Positions 17,462-25,898 of a DNA stretch of 64,000 nt are shown here, one piece after another. The position numbers and the translations under genes are program-made. The notes under the pieces are model-generated. The model saw only the letters and a program-made list of their open reading frames with translations, ran no database searches and was not told where the DNA came from. Within the stretch, counting starts at the first letter, position 1, and each line of letters opens with the position of its first letter. Source of the DNA: Agromyces cavernae (GTDB lineage Bacteria > Actinomycetota > Actinomycetes > Actinomycetales > Microbacteriaceae); the NCBI RefSeq assembly GCF_021044935.1, contig NZ_JAJNMP010000001.1:806001-870000 (forward strand). Reading direction: 5' to 3'.

Positions 17462-17571
17462 GCGCCCAGTCTAGGGATCGACGGCCCACCGTCGCCTGCT
17501 CTGTCTTGCATGCGTGAGACGCGCGGGGCGCGCTGCCGAGGATGTCGGAGGCCGAGCGTACCGTGTGTGCC

Positions 17572-17793
17572 ATGACGAAGCAGATGCAGCAGAACACCCC
17601 GGTTCCGGTGCTCGACGAGCCGTGCCCGCGGTGCGATTCCTCGTCCGTCCGTGCGATCGTCTTCGGCCCGCTCGACTTCGAGGTCGAGGCCGCCGACCTG
17701 TCGGGGGCGCTCACGCTCGACGAGGGGCCCATCTTCGACTGCCGCGAGTGCGGGTTCGAGTGGGGCCTGGCCGTGCGCGACCTGCTCGCGTGA
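17572..17793 (+). CDS. Small zinc-ribbon protein
   Basis: 73 residues with two CxxC knuckles, CPRC near residue 18 and CREC near 60, flanking an acidic middle. This is a single zinc ribbon without any other domain. The ATG at 17572 is preferred over upstream codons because the Gln-rich start (MTKQMQQN) precedes the ribbon directly. Function unknown; it is divergent from the DUF2207-like gene. Confidence 0.65.
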   Translation: MTKQMQQNTPVPVLDEPCPRCDSSSVRAIVFGPLDFEVEAADLSGALTLDEGPIFDCRECGFEWGLAVRDLLA

Positions 17794-17802
17794 AACATCC
17801 GG

Positions 17803-17830
17803 TGGTCGAGTAGCGAAGCGTATCGAGACC
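17803..17830. repeat. Short form of the dispersed repeat
   Basis: GGTCGAGTAGCGAAGCG followed by TATCGAGACC, between converging genes. The same 'GTCGAGTAGCG...TATCGAGACC' form ends the array at 22943. Confidence 0.65.
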
Positions 17831-17837
17831 CTGCGCC

Positions 17838-20800
17838 TCACCAGCCCTCGGTGAGCACCCGATCGAGCATCGCCACGAAGAAGTCGGCACTGGCGCGCTC
17901 GATGACGAGCGGCGGTTTCGTCTTGAGCACGTTCTGGTGGTCGCCGGTCGGTTGCATGATGACGCCGAGTTCGAGCAGGCGGTCGCAGATCGCCCGGGTC
18001 TCCTCGGTGGCGGGCTCGAGGGTGTCGCGGTCGCGCACGAACTCGACGCCGAGGTATAGGCCGAGACCGTGCACGGCGCCGATGATCGAATGCCGCGCCG
18101 CGAGCGCCTGCAGCCGTGACTTCAGGGCTGAGCCGACCTCGGCGGCATGACGCTGCAGGCCCTGCTCGCGGTACGCATCGAGCACTGTGAGGCCCGCGAC
18201 GCTCGATGCCGGGCTTCCTCCGGTCGACGAGAAGAAGTATCCCTGCGTGCGGAACCGCGTCGCGATCTCACGGGTCGTGATGACCGCGCCGAGCGGATAC
18301 CCGTTGCCCATCGCCTTCGCAACGGCGACGATGTCGGGCACGACACCCTGCTGCTCGAAGCCCCAGAACCACTCGCCGAGCCGGCCGTAGCCGGCCTGCA
18401 CCTCGTCGGCGATGGCCAGGCCGCCCGTTTCGCGCACCGCACGGTAGATTCCGTCGAGGTAACCGTCGGGCAGTGGGATGCCGCCGGCGTTGCCGTAGAA
18501 CGTCTCGGCGATGAACGCGGCCGGAGGTGAGCCGGCGGCAGCCAGTTCCCGGATGCGATCCACGGCCTCGGGCCCGTACCGACGGGCCTCGGCCCCGCGG
18601 TGACGACCACGGAACGAGTTCGGCGCCTCGACCACGTGCACCCAGTCTGGGCGTGTCTCGAGCGCGCTCGGGTTGTCGGCGATCGACGTCGAGACGGCGT
18701 CGGAGCCGAGGGTCCACCCGTGGTAGGCCTCGGCGACCGAGACGATGTCGCGCCGGCCGGTCGCGGCGAAGGCGACGCGAAGGGCGAGGTCGACGGCCTC
18801 AGAACCCGAGTTCACGAGGAACACGGTGTCGAGCGGGTCGGGCAGCAGGTCGGCAAGGCGCTCGGAGAACTCGACGACCGACCCGTAGTTGAAGCGGGAG
18901 TTGGTGTTGAGGCGTCGCAACTGCCCTGCTACCGCTTCGGCGAGACCGGGGTGGCCGTGACCGAGCGGGGTGACGTTGTTGACCATGTCGAGGTATGCGC
19001 GGCCCGACGTGTCGACGAGGTGCTCGCGCCAGCCGCGTTCGATCCGCGGGGGTGCGTCGTAGTAGTGCTCCTGCACCTCGGCGAACGTCGCATCGCGTCG
19101 CGCGATGAGGTCGGCGGCGTCAGTTGGTCGAGGAGCGCCCGGCGAAGCCGGACGCGTCTCGAGACCGGCCCTCAGACCCAGCAGCTCGGTGGGATCCTCG
19201 GTCGCCGCGAGCCATCCCGCCGCATACTCGGGACGCACGAGGTGCGGCGCTTCGGCGTGGCCGAGCCGCACCCGGATGCGGGTGCGCGCCGGCGCCACCC
19301 ATGCGCCGTCGGCGTCTCGCGGGGCGCCCTCCACGACGAGTTGCTCGGACGCCGCGAGCCGCTGCGCCTGCGCGTACCAGACGTCGATGCCGGTGGGCAC
19401 GGTCGCCGGCGACACGTGCGCGAGGGTGCGGCTTGCGGTCAGCCGCGGCGTCGCTCGTTCGAGCCATGCGGCGGGCGCGCCCGCGTCGAGCTCCCCGAGC
19501 GTGAGCCGCTCCTCGAGGGCCTCGCCGTCGAGCCACGCGCCCGCGTCGACGGCGTCGGCGAACACCGACACGTCGAGCCGAACGGCATCTGAGTGGGTTG
19601 AGGAGGGAGCGGAGCGACCGTCGGTTGAGTGGGTTGAGGAGGGAGCGGAGCGACCGTCGATTGAGTGGGTTGAGGAGGGAGCGGAGCGACCGTCTCGAAA
19701 CCCTGCGCGCACGACTTCGGACTCGGTCGCCGGGTCTCGAGACGCGTCGCCGCTTCGCATCGGCGCTCCTCGACCTGCAAGAGCCACGCCGAGCGCATCG
19801 GCGAAGATGCCCATCATCACCGCGCTCGGGACCGAGACGGCCTGCTCGAACATGCGCCACTCGCGCTCGACTCCGGCCGCCGCGTAGGCGTTCGCCCCAC
19901 CGTCGAGCTGCACCTGGTGCTCGCCGCTCACCACGAGCACTGCGCCGCGCAACACGACGAGCGGCCAGATGGCCGCGACCTCGGCCGCAGAGAGCGGACG
20001 CAGTTCGTGGAACGCCCGCACCGCGGGGAGCACCGACGCCGGCTCGGCGCCGGCATGGTGCAGCACCGACGAGATCGTGATGGCGAGCTCGGCCACCGCC
20101 CAGCTTTCGGTGACGTCGCCGAAGTCGATCACGCCGTCGGGCGTTCGGATGCCCCGATCAGCGCGGCAGACGACGTTGTCGTCGGTGAGATCGAGATGCA
20201 CGGCCTGCATCGGAAGGTCGGGTGCGAGCGACGCGATCGTCGCCCAGGCGGATGTCGCGGCATCCGTCACCCGCGCGCGCCTCGCCGGATCGGGATGATG
20301 GCGAGCGAGCAGTTCGACCACCCGGTCGGCGTGGCGCGGATCCCACTGCAGCACCCGGTCGAGGCCGGCGTGCGTGAAGCGGGCGAGGGCGAGGCTCGTG
20401 CGCGCGGCGAGCCCGCCCATGCGGGCGATCGCTGCGGGCGAGAGGTACCGGCTTCCGGTGAGCGTGCCGCCGGGGAGATACTCGATCAGCCGCACGGCGA
20501 GCGCGCCCTCGCTCGTCTCGACGGTCGCCCGGCGCGGGGCTCCGCTGGCGTCGAGCGTCGTCGTCGCAACGCGCAGCTCGGGCCAGGCCGCCGCGATGCG
20601 GGCGGCCGCGGCGTCCTGGGCAGCGAGTTCTGCGGCGGTGAACGCGGGGTTCGTGATCTTCACGACGCCGAGCACCCTGTCGGGGTCGTCGCCCGCTCGG
20701 GCGAGGAAGTTCTGGTCCTGCTGGCTGCCGAGCGGTTCGAGCGCGACGTCGAGTCCCCACTCGGCTGCGGCGATCGCGGCGACCTCTGCGGCGGGCAACG

Positions 20801-20858
20801 ACGGCGCCGGCAATTCGCCGGCAGCGAAGAAGTCGAATCCGGAGGCACTCTGCGTCAT
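17838..20858 (-). CDS. Phosphotransferase (APH-like kinase)-class III aminotransferase fusion
   Basis: 1006 residues. Residues 1-350 are an aminoglycoside-phosphotransferase-type kinase (LGSQQDQNFLAR near 45, catalytic HLDLTDDNVVCR near 218, metal-binding VIDFGDVTESW). Residues 430-590 hold a middle domain of unclear type, where some homologues carry an M23 peptidase domain; no HxxxD or HxH zinc motif is seen here. Residues 600-1006 are a class III aminotransferase (FLVNSGSEAVDLALR, IADEVQAGYGRLG and the PLP lysine in VAKAMGNGYPLG near 848). Substrates are probably a phosphorylated amino alcohol or amino acid, by analogy with related fusions. Two dispersed-repeat insertions lie inside. ATG 20858 is chosen; GTG 20864 is an alternative. 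It follows the FUSC gene closely in the same direction. Confidence 0.88.
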   Translation of the reverse strand: MTQSASGFDFFAAGELPAPSLPAAEVAAIAAAEWGLDVALEPLGSQQDQNFLARAGDDPDRVLGVVKITNPAFTAAELAAQDAAAARIAAAWPELRVATTTLDASGAPRRATVETSEGALAVRLIEYLPGGTLTGSRYLSPAAIARMGGLAARTSLALARFTHAGLDRVLQWDPRHADRVVELLARHHPDPARRARVTDAATSAWATIASLAPDLPMQAVHLDLTDDNVVCRADRGIRTPDGVIDFGDVTESWAVAELAITISSVLHHAGAEPASVLPAVRAFHELRPLSAAEVAAIWPLVVLRGAVLVVSGEHQVQLDGGANAYAAAGVEREWRMFEQAVSVPSAVMMGIFADALGVALAGRGAPMRSGDASRDPATESEVVRAGFRDGRSAPSSTHSIDGRSAPSSTHSTDGRSAPSSTHSDAVRLDVSVFADAVDAGAWLDGEALEERLTLGELDAGAPAAWLERATPRLTASRTLAHVSPATVPTGIDVWYAQAQRLAASEQLVVEGAPRDADGAWVAPARTRIRVRLGHAEAPHLVRPEYAAGWLAATEDPTELLGLRAGLETRPASPGAPRPTDAADLIARRDATFAEVQEHYYDAPPRIERGWREHLVDTSGRAYLDMVNNVTPLGHGHPGLAEAVAGQLRRLNTNSRFNYGSVVEFSERLADLLPDPLDTVFLVNSGSEAVDLALRVAFAATGRRDIVSVAEAYHGWTLGSDAVSTSIADNPSALETRPDWVHVVEAPNSFRGRHRGAEARRYGPEAVDRIRELAAAGSPPAAFIAETFYGNAGGIPLPDGYLDGIYRAVRETGGLAIADEVQAGYGRLGEWFWGFEQQGVVPDIVAVAKAMGNGYPLGAVITTREIATRFRTQGYFFSSTGGSPASSVAGLTVLDAYREQGLQRHAAEVGSALKSRLQALAARHSIIGAVHGLGLYLGVEFVRDRDTLEPATEETRAICDRLLELGVIMQPTGDHQNVLKTKPPLVIERASADFFVAMLDRVLTEGW
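19126..19166. repeat. Dispersed repeat arm inside the aminotransferase fusion
   Basis: GGTCGAGGAGCG and GTCTCGAGACC, both hallmarks of the family, encode the ETRPASPGAPRPT stretch just before the aminotransferase domain. Confidence 0.75.
19591..19775. repeat. Three tandem 36-base units plus inverted repeat inside the aminotransferase fusion
   Basis: Three abutting 36-base units start at 19591, 19627 and 19663, each beginning GAGTGGGTTGAGGAGGGAGC. They encode three copies of DGRSAPSSTHS(I/T/D). The array then continues as a normal dispersed element with GTCTCGAAACC, GGTCTCGAGACG and the right arm GGCGCTCCTCGACC. Since 36 is 12 codons, the frame is kept whatever the copy number. Confidence 0.9.
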
Positions 20859-20875
20859 CGTCACTCGCCTTTCCC

Positions 20876-21916
20876 TCAGTTCCGTGACTGGTCGATCACG
20901 AGTTCGGCGCGGATCCGGCGCAGGTCCTCCATGAGCGAGCCGACGAGGATCCAGTGGCCCGACGCCGGCGGGCGCACCACGAGGGGTGCCGTCAGAGCCG
21001 GGATGGCCGACGTCGGCGGCTCGGGGTCGACGTCGGCCAGGTGCACGGCGAGGCGCACGTCATGGCCCGCGCGGCGCAGTTGCTCGGCGATGGCCTGCAC
21101 GGCCGGCTCGTCGGCGACCGAATCGTCGTAGTGATCGAAGAACGCCCGCGTCATGCCGATGACCTGGGTGACGATCGGGCCCAGCCGATCGAGCAGCGCG
21201 CGCATCTCGGCCAGCTCGGTGCGATGCGCCGACCGGCGCGGGTTCAGGGTCAGCGACTCCTCACCGTCGGCGATCGACGCGTCGGCGGCGTCGCGCATCG
21301 GACGCATGAGTCTGGCTTCGAGCAGCAGTTGGTGTACCTGTGCCGGTGACTGCGGCGACTCGAGTGCGCTCGCCAGACGGTCGAGCGATGCCGCGAGCTC
21401 GCCGCCGAGCAGGGCGAGGTCTCGTCGCGCGGGTGCGACCGCGACGGGCGGCACGATCAGGACGTTCACCACGACCCCGATCGCCGCGCCGATGAGCGTC
21501 TCGACGATGCGCTGCAGCGAGTACTCGGGCGAGGCGGCGCCCAAGGCGAGCACGAGGATCGCGCTGATCGCGACCTGGTTCGAGGTGCCGGGCGTCATCT
21601 TCAGGCCCCAGGCGATGAGCATCGCGGCGACGATGGCGATGAGCACCACCCAGGCGTGCTCGCCGAACGCGAGCGAGAGGCCCGTCGCGACGATCACGCC
21701 GAGGATCACCCCGATGGAGCGCTCGATGGCCTTGCCGAACGACTGGTTCACGCTCGGCTGCACGACGAGCAAGGCCGCGATCGCCGCGAAGATCGGCAGG
21801 GGGCCCGGCATCAGCAGGCTCGTGATGAGCCATGCCGCGATGGTTGCGACCGACGCTTTGAGCACCTGCAGCACCGGCAGGCGCCTGGACGCGCGGAACA
21901 TGCCCATGAAGCCCAT
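20876..21916 (-). CDS. FUSC-family integral membrane protein
   Basis: 346 residues. The N-terminal half has about five to six hydrophobic helices with the FUSC pattern (LKASVATIAAWLITSLL, VVQPSVNQSFGKAIERSIGV, with the conserved GAAIGVVVNVL). The C-terminal half is helical and soluble (ELRRAGHDVRLAVHLADVD region). FUSC proteins relate to aromatic-acid efflux and aluminium/organic-acid channels. The gene ends 17 bases before the kinase-aminotransferase fusion and reads in the same direction, so the two are probably one operon; export of that enzyme's amine-type product or substrate is possible but speculative. Confidence 0.85.
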   Translation of the reverse strand: MGFMGMFRASRRLPVLQVLKASVATIAAWLITSLLMPGPLPIFAAIAALLVVQPSVNQSFGKAIERSIGVILGVIVATGLSLAFGEHAWVVLIAIVAAMLIAWGLKMTPGTSNQVAISAILVLALGAASPEYSLQRIVETLIGAAIGVVVNVLIVPPVAVAPARRDLALLGGELAASLDRLASALESPQSPAQVHQLLLEARLMRPMRDAADASIADGEESLTLNPRRSAHRTELAEMRALLDRLGPIVTQVIGMTRAFFDHYDDSVADEPAVQAIAEQLRRAGHDVRLAVHLADVDPEPPTSAIPALTAPLVVRPPASGHWILVGSLMEDLRRIRAELVIDQSRN

Positions 21917-22009
21917 GCGTTCAACGCTAGCTGTCGGCCCGCATCTCGGTGCGCGCGCGGATGCCGTGCCGCGGGTCGAGGTCGTCGGCGGGTCGTGCCA
22001 AGATCGGGT

Positions 22010-22948
22010 GTGGCCGACCGACTGATGCTCCTCGACACCGCCTCGCTCTACTTCCGCGCGTTCTACGGCGTGCCCGACTCGCTCAAGGCGCCGAACGGCA
22101 CACCCGTGAACGCGGTCCGCGGGCTGCTCGACATCATCGCGCGACTCGTCGCCGACTTCGAGCCGACGCATCTCGTCGCGTGCTGGGACGACGACTGGCG
22201 GCCGCAATGGCGCGTCGACCTGATCCCGAGCTACAAGGCGCACCGCGTCGAGGCGGCCGTGCCGGGCGGGGTCGACGTCGAAGAGACGCCCGACCCCCTC
22301 GACGTGCAGGTCCCCCTCATCCGCGAGGCGCTGGCACTGCTCGGCATCGCACGGGTCGGCGCCGCCGAACACGAGGCCGACGACGTGATCGGCACGCTCG
22401 CGACGGGTGCGAGCATGCCCGTCGACGTGGTGACGGGCGACCGCGACCTGTTCCAGCTGGTCGACGATGCGGCATCCGTTCGCGTCATCTACACCGCTCG
22501 CGGCATGAGCCGGCTCGAGGTGCTCACCGACGAGACGGTGGTTGCGAAGTACGGCGTGCTGCCGCAGCAGTATGCCGACTTCGCGGTCATGCGCGGCGAC
22601 GCGTCCGACGGGTTGCCGGGTGTCGCGGGCGTCGGCGAGAAGACGGCGGCGTCGCTGCTCAAGCAGTACGTCGACCTCGAGGGCATCATCGCGGCCGCGA
22701 GCGATGTCTCGTCGCCGATGGCTGCGGGCATGCGCGCGAAGTTCGCGGCGGCGGGCCCGTACCTCGAGGTGGCGCCGACGGTCGTCGAGGTCGTCCGCGA
22801 CCTCGAGCTCGGCGAGTTCGACGCTCGGCTCGAACCCGTGACCGGCGAGCGGCGGGCCGCCGCCGAGATGTTCGCGGAGCAGTGGAACCTCGGCGGCTCG
22901 ATGCCCCGAGTGCTCGCGGCGCTCGACGGCGTCGCGCGAGCCGAGTAG
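22010..22948 (+). CDS. 5'-3' exonuclease (FEN/PolA N-terminal-like)
   Basis: 312 residues. It has the 5'-nuclease fold: LLDTASLYFRAFYGVP at the start, WDDDWRPQWRVDLIPSYKAH, the acidic cluster EHEADDVIGTLA and VTGDRDLFQLV, and a helix-hairpin-helix (GLPGVAGVGEKTAASLL). These match stand-alone actinobacterial 5'-3' exonucleases acting on flap or primer ends. GTG 22010 gives the usual start (M)ADRLMLLD; ATG 22025 is the alternative. The stop codon falls inside a 25-base tandem repeat. It is divergent from the FUSC gene. Confidence 0.88.
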   Translation: MADRLMLLDTASLYFRAFYGVPDSLKAPNGTPVNAVRGLLDIIARLVADFEPTHLVACWDDDWRPQWRVDLIPSYKAHRVEAAVPGGVDVEETPDPLDVQVPLIREALALLGIARVGAAEHEADDVIGTLATGASMPVDVVTGDRDLFQLVDDAASVRVIYTARGMSRLEVLTDETVVAKYGVLPQQYADFAVMRGDASDGLPGVAGVGEKTAASLLKQYVDLEGIIAAASDVSSPMAAGMRAKFAAAGPYLEVAPTVVEVVRDLELGEFDARLEPVTGERRAAAEMFAEQWNLGGSMPRVLAALDGVARAE

Positions 22949-23030
22949 CGCCGCCGTGTCGCCGGTCGAGTAGCGCCGCCGTGTCGCCGGTCGAGTAGCG
23001 CCGCCGAAGGCGACGCGTATCGAGACCCCG
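22943..23030. repeat. 25-base tandem repeat ending in a dispersed-repeat short form
   Basis: Units starting GAGTAGCGCCGCCGTGTCGC begin at 22943 and 22968, with a third partial unit at 22993 running into CGTATCGAGACCCC. The TAG stop of the exonuclease is part of the first unit. Confidence 0.8.
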
Positions 23031-23080
23031 ACACTCCGGGCCCCGAAGCCCGCGTCGGCGGTCAGGACTAACGTGGCGAC

Positions 23081-24778
23081 ATGCCTACGCTCGCAACCGA
23101 CCTCGATCGACTCGGCGCAGAGTTCTGGGAGTGGCGTGACGCCACCTCGTTCCGCACCTCCGACGACATTCCGCGCGTCGAACGGCCCGACGGCTGGCTG
23201 CCGCGCTTCGATCCCGCAGCAGTCGAGGAGTTCCGCCTCGCCCTCGACGGATTCACCGAGCGCTGGAAGGCCATCGACACCGCAGGCCTCGAGGCGCTGC
23301 CCGTTGCGGTGCAGGTCGACCACCGGCTGCTCGGCGCCGCGATGGCCCGCGTGCACTGGGAGCTCGCGGTGCTGCGCAACTGCGAGCGCGACGCCGTGTT
23401 CCTCACGTCGCAGGTGCTCGGGCCGTGGTTCGACCTGCTGCTCCCGCCGCTGCCGTTCGACGCGCGGCGGCAGTCCGACCTCGTGCGCGTGCTCGAGGCG
23501 ATTCCGGGCGCGGTCGGGCAGGCGATCGCGAACCTCGAGCGCGCCGGCGTGGCGACGCTCGCTCGGGTCGCGGCGGCAGACCTCGTCGATATCGGCGCTC
23601 GGCTGGGGCGCTCGGTCGACGCCGTCGTGCCGCTGACCGATGCCGCGACGGCTGCCGCGCTCAGGGCCGCCCGGCCCGCGGCGAGCGAGGCGCTCGAGCG
23701 ATACCGGGCGTGGCTCGCGACATCCGCCGATGGGCTGGGTGCCGACGTCATCGTCGGGCGCGAGGCGTTCACTTGGTACCTGCGGCACGTGGCGCTCGTC
23801 ACCCACGAACCCGAAGAGCTCGTCCGTGCCGCGATGCAGGACTACCGGCGCAGCGTCGTCGCCGAGGCGGCGACGCGCACACGGTACCGCGACGTGCCCG
23901 AGGTGCCGCTTGCGGCGTCGGCCGAGGCCGAGTCGGCAGCCGAAGCGACCGCCGAGGCCGAGGTGCGGGCGCTGTACGAATCGGCCGACCTGCTGAGCCA
24001 GCCCGCCTCGTTGCGCCGCTACCGGTTCGCGCCGACGCCTGCGTACCTCGAGCCCATCGCGTTCCTCGGCGTGAACGATGACCTCACAAGCATCCGTCGC
24101 GTCGCCGACGACGCGACCTCGTACGTGCCCGACCCGGCACCCGACCTTCCGTACTTCGACGCCGCGAACGCCCGCGACCCGCGGCTCGGCATCATCCACG
24201 AGGGGGCGCACAGCCAGCAGCTCGCGCTGTCGTGGACACAGCCGAACCCGCTGCGCCGGCACTTCATCGACTCCGTGGCCAACGAGGGCATCGCGCACTA
24301 CAACGAGGAGCTCATGCTCACGGCTGGGCTCTTCGCCGATGCCCCGCACTCGCAGGCGATCGTGCACAATTTCATGCGGCTGCGCGCGCTCAGGGTCGTC
24401 GTCGACGTGAACCTCGCGACCGGCGCGTTCAGCCTGCCCGAGGCGGTCGACTTCTTCGTGCGCATGGTGCCGATGGACGTCGAGACCGCGACCGAGGAGA
24501 CGTCGTACTACGTCGCGACCCCCGGGCTCGCGATGTCGTATCTCGTGGGCAAGCACGAGGTGATGCGGCTCGTGGCCGATGCCGCCGTCGCGGCCGCGCT
24601 CGACGAGGCCGAGTTCTCGTTGCGCGACGTGCACGACTTCGTGTGGCGCAATGGCAACGTGCCGATGTCACTGCAGCGCTGGGAACTGCTGGAAGACCGA
24701 TCCGACGTCGACCTGATCGACGCGGCAGGGCCGTGGTGGGTATCGGCGCCGGTCGGGGGTGGCGTCACCGCGCCGTGA
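23081..24778 (+). CDS. DUF885-family putative metallopeptidase
   Basis: 565 residues, the usual DUF885 length. The zinc motif HEGAH (an HExxH) is near residue 373, in IIHEGAHSQQLALSW, and the downstream Glu lies in ANEGIAHYNEELM about 30 residues later, the gluzincin-like spacing. No signal peptide is visible, so it is probably cytoplasmic. The substrate is unknown; family members are annotated as carboxypeptidase-like from structure. It stands alone, with an upstream repeat region and a converging membrane-protein gene behind it. Confidence 0.85.
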   Translation: MPTLATDLDRLGAEFWEWRDATSFRTSDDIPRVERPDGWLPRFDPAAVEEFRLALDGFTERWKAIDTAGLEALPVAVQVDHRLLGAAMARVHWELAVLRNCERDAVFLTSQVLGPWFDLLLPPLPFDARRQSDLVRVLEAIPGAVGQAIANLERAGVATLARVAAADLVDIGARLGRSVDAVVPLTDAATAAALRAARPAASEALERYRAWLATSADGLGADVIVGREAFTWYLRHVALVTHEPEELVRAAMQDYRRSVVAEAATRTRYRDVPEVPLAASAEAESAAEATAEAEVRALYESADLLSQPASLRRYRFAPTPAYLEPIAFLGVNDDLTSIRRVADDATSYVPDPAPDLPYFDAANARDPRLGIIHEGAHSQQLALSWTQPNPLRRHFIDSVANEGIAHYNEELMLTAGLFADAPHSQAIVHNFMRLRALRVVVDVNLATGAFSLPEAVDFFVRMVPMDVETATEETSYYVATPGLAMSYLVGKHEVMRLVADAAVAAALDEAEFSLRDVHDFVWRNGNVPMSLQRWELLEDRSDVDLIDAAGPWWVSAPVGGGVTAP

Positions 24779-24799
24779 CCCGTGCCCGCGTTTCGCTGA

Positions 24800-25240
24800 T
24801 CAGGCGAGTGCGGTGACCACGTCGTCGGACGGCGGCTCGGCGGGGGCTTCCCAGGCGGGGAGCACGGGGAGTCCCTCGCCGCCCATCAGCAGCACGGCGA
24901 CGTACGCGTAGATCATGAGCAGCATCGCGAGTGCCCCGAGCACCGCGCCGAGCCATCCGACCTGCACTCCGAGCCTTCCGCCGCCGAGTCGACGGTGTCG
25001 TGCCGCACCCGGCACGCCGGCGCCGATGGCGAGCGCGCCGAACATCGCGATCCAGGCGACGGCGGCCGGCCCGCGGCTGCCGATCGGCGCGAACAGGGCG
25101 AACAGCAGGGCGCCGGTGCCGAGCACCAGGCCCGTGAACGCGAGCAGCCCCGACCAGCCGGGCCCGTCGATGGCGTCGCCGCCCCACACCGGCGGTTCGC
25201 CGAGGCGCGGTGGCTCGTCATCGTGCGGGGGAGTCGTCAT
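24800..25240 (-). CDS. Small membrane protein, unknown
   Basis: 146 residues with three hydrophobic segments (near 33-52, 60-78 and 95-117) and Pro-rich polar ends. The N-terminal MTTPPHDDEPPRLGEPP resembles the Pro-rich tails common on actinobacterial small membrane proteins. No family recognised. It converges with the DUF885 gene at a 21-base gap. Confidence 0.7.
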   Translation of the reverse strand: MTTPPHDDEPPRLGEPPVWGGDAIDGPGWSGLLAFTGLVLGTGALLFALFAPIGSRGPAAVAWIAMFGALAIGAGVPGAARHRRLGGGRLGVQVGWLGAVLGALAMLLMIYAYVAVLLMGGEGLPVLPAWEAPAEPPSDDVVTALA

Positions 25241-25306
25241 GCACCCATTCTCGCCGCATTCCGGTCGGGCGTCCCCGCCGCAGCGAAAGCCGTCGCGGCT
25301 GCGCGG

Positions 25307-25804
25307 CTACAGGTCGAGGACGTTCCAGACGATGTCGCCCCGGTCATCGGTCGTCGTGTGGTCGCGGCGGAAGCCGATCTTCTCGAGCACCCGGAACGAC
25401 GGGGTGTTCCACGTGCGCACGGTCGACCAGAGTCGCTTCCTGCCGGTCGCCCGGGCCGCGTCGACGATGGCTGCGGCCGCCTCGGTGGCGTACCCGTTGC
25501 CGTGTGCCCTGCGAAGCAACTCGTAGGCGATCTCGGGCTCCTCGATGGTGGCGCGGCCGATGACGAGACCGCAGTAGCCCAGGAACTCATCTTCGCCGCG
25601 CCTGCGGAGCGTCATGCAGTGGATGCCTCGCCCTGGAGCGTTCTCGCGTGCCTCGCGGACCTCGTCGCGAGCCCCATCGAGGGTCGGCATCTCGTCGCCG
25701 CGCTCGCCGACGAGTTCGCGGTAGCCGGCGGCATCGACGTCGTCCCACAACGCGAGCGTCAGTCGTTCGGTCTCCAACGAGAAGGGCATCGGCTGGTACG
25801 GCAT
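25307..25804 (-). CDS. GNAT N-acetyltransferase (RimJ/RimL-like)
   Basis: 165 residues from ATG 25804, preceded by AAAGAG. The GNAT fold is apparent: LETERLTLALWDDVDA at the start, a mid segment FLGYCGLVIGR, and the acetyl-CoA loop region RRAHGNGYATEAAAAIVDAA, then LWSTVRTWNTPSFRVLEKIG. The NxxSxRVLEKxGF pattern is typical of the ribosomal-protein/antibiotic acetyltransferase branch. Substrate unknown. Confidence 0.87.
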   Translation of the reverse strand: MPYQPMPFSLETERLTLALWDDVDAAGYRELVGERGDEMPTLDGARDEVREARENAPGRGIHCMTLRRRGEDEFLGYCGLVIGRATIEEPEIAYELLRRAHGNGYATEAAAAIVDAARATGRKRLWSTVRTWNTPSFRVLEKIGFRRDHTTTDDRGDIVWNVLDL

Positions 25805-25840
25805 CGGGGCTCTTTCAGTTGCGGTGGGCGTGGAAACGGC

Positions 25841-25876
25841 GAGCGGATGCCGCGACTCGCGTCGCGGCATCCGCTC
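25841..25876 (-). terminator. Strong hairpin after the acyl-CoA dehydrogenase gene
   Basis: GAGCGGATGCCGCGAC and GTCGCGGCATCCGCTC pair perfectly over 16 bases with a 4-base loop. There is no T-run. It sits 22 bases beyond the dehydrogenase stop, so it probably ends that transcript. The same GAGCGGATGCCGC stem occurs at 31074 and 52876. Confidence 0.7.
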
Positions 25877-25898
25877 GGCCATTCGTGAGGAGCGCTCG

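Noticed and set aside
19591-19698. 36-base direct repeats resembling a CRISPR array
   Set aside because: The units abut without spacers, are in frame in a coding gene and share the dispersed-repeat core.
20876-24634. Very long open frame on the minus strand beyond the FUSC gene
   Set aside because: It is an antisense shadow over the exonuclease and DUF885 genes on the plus strand; composition and motifs favour the plus-strand genes.
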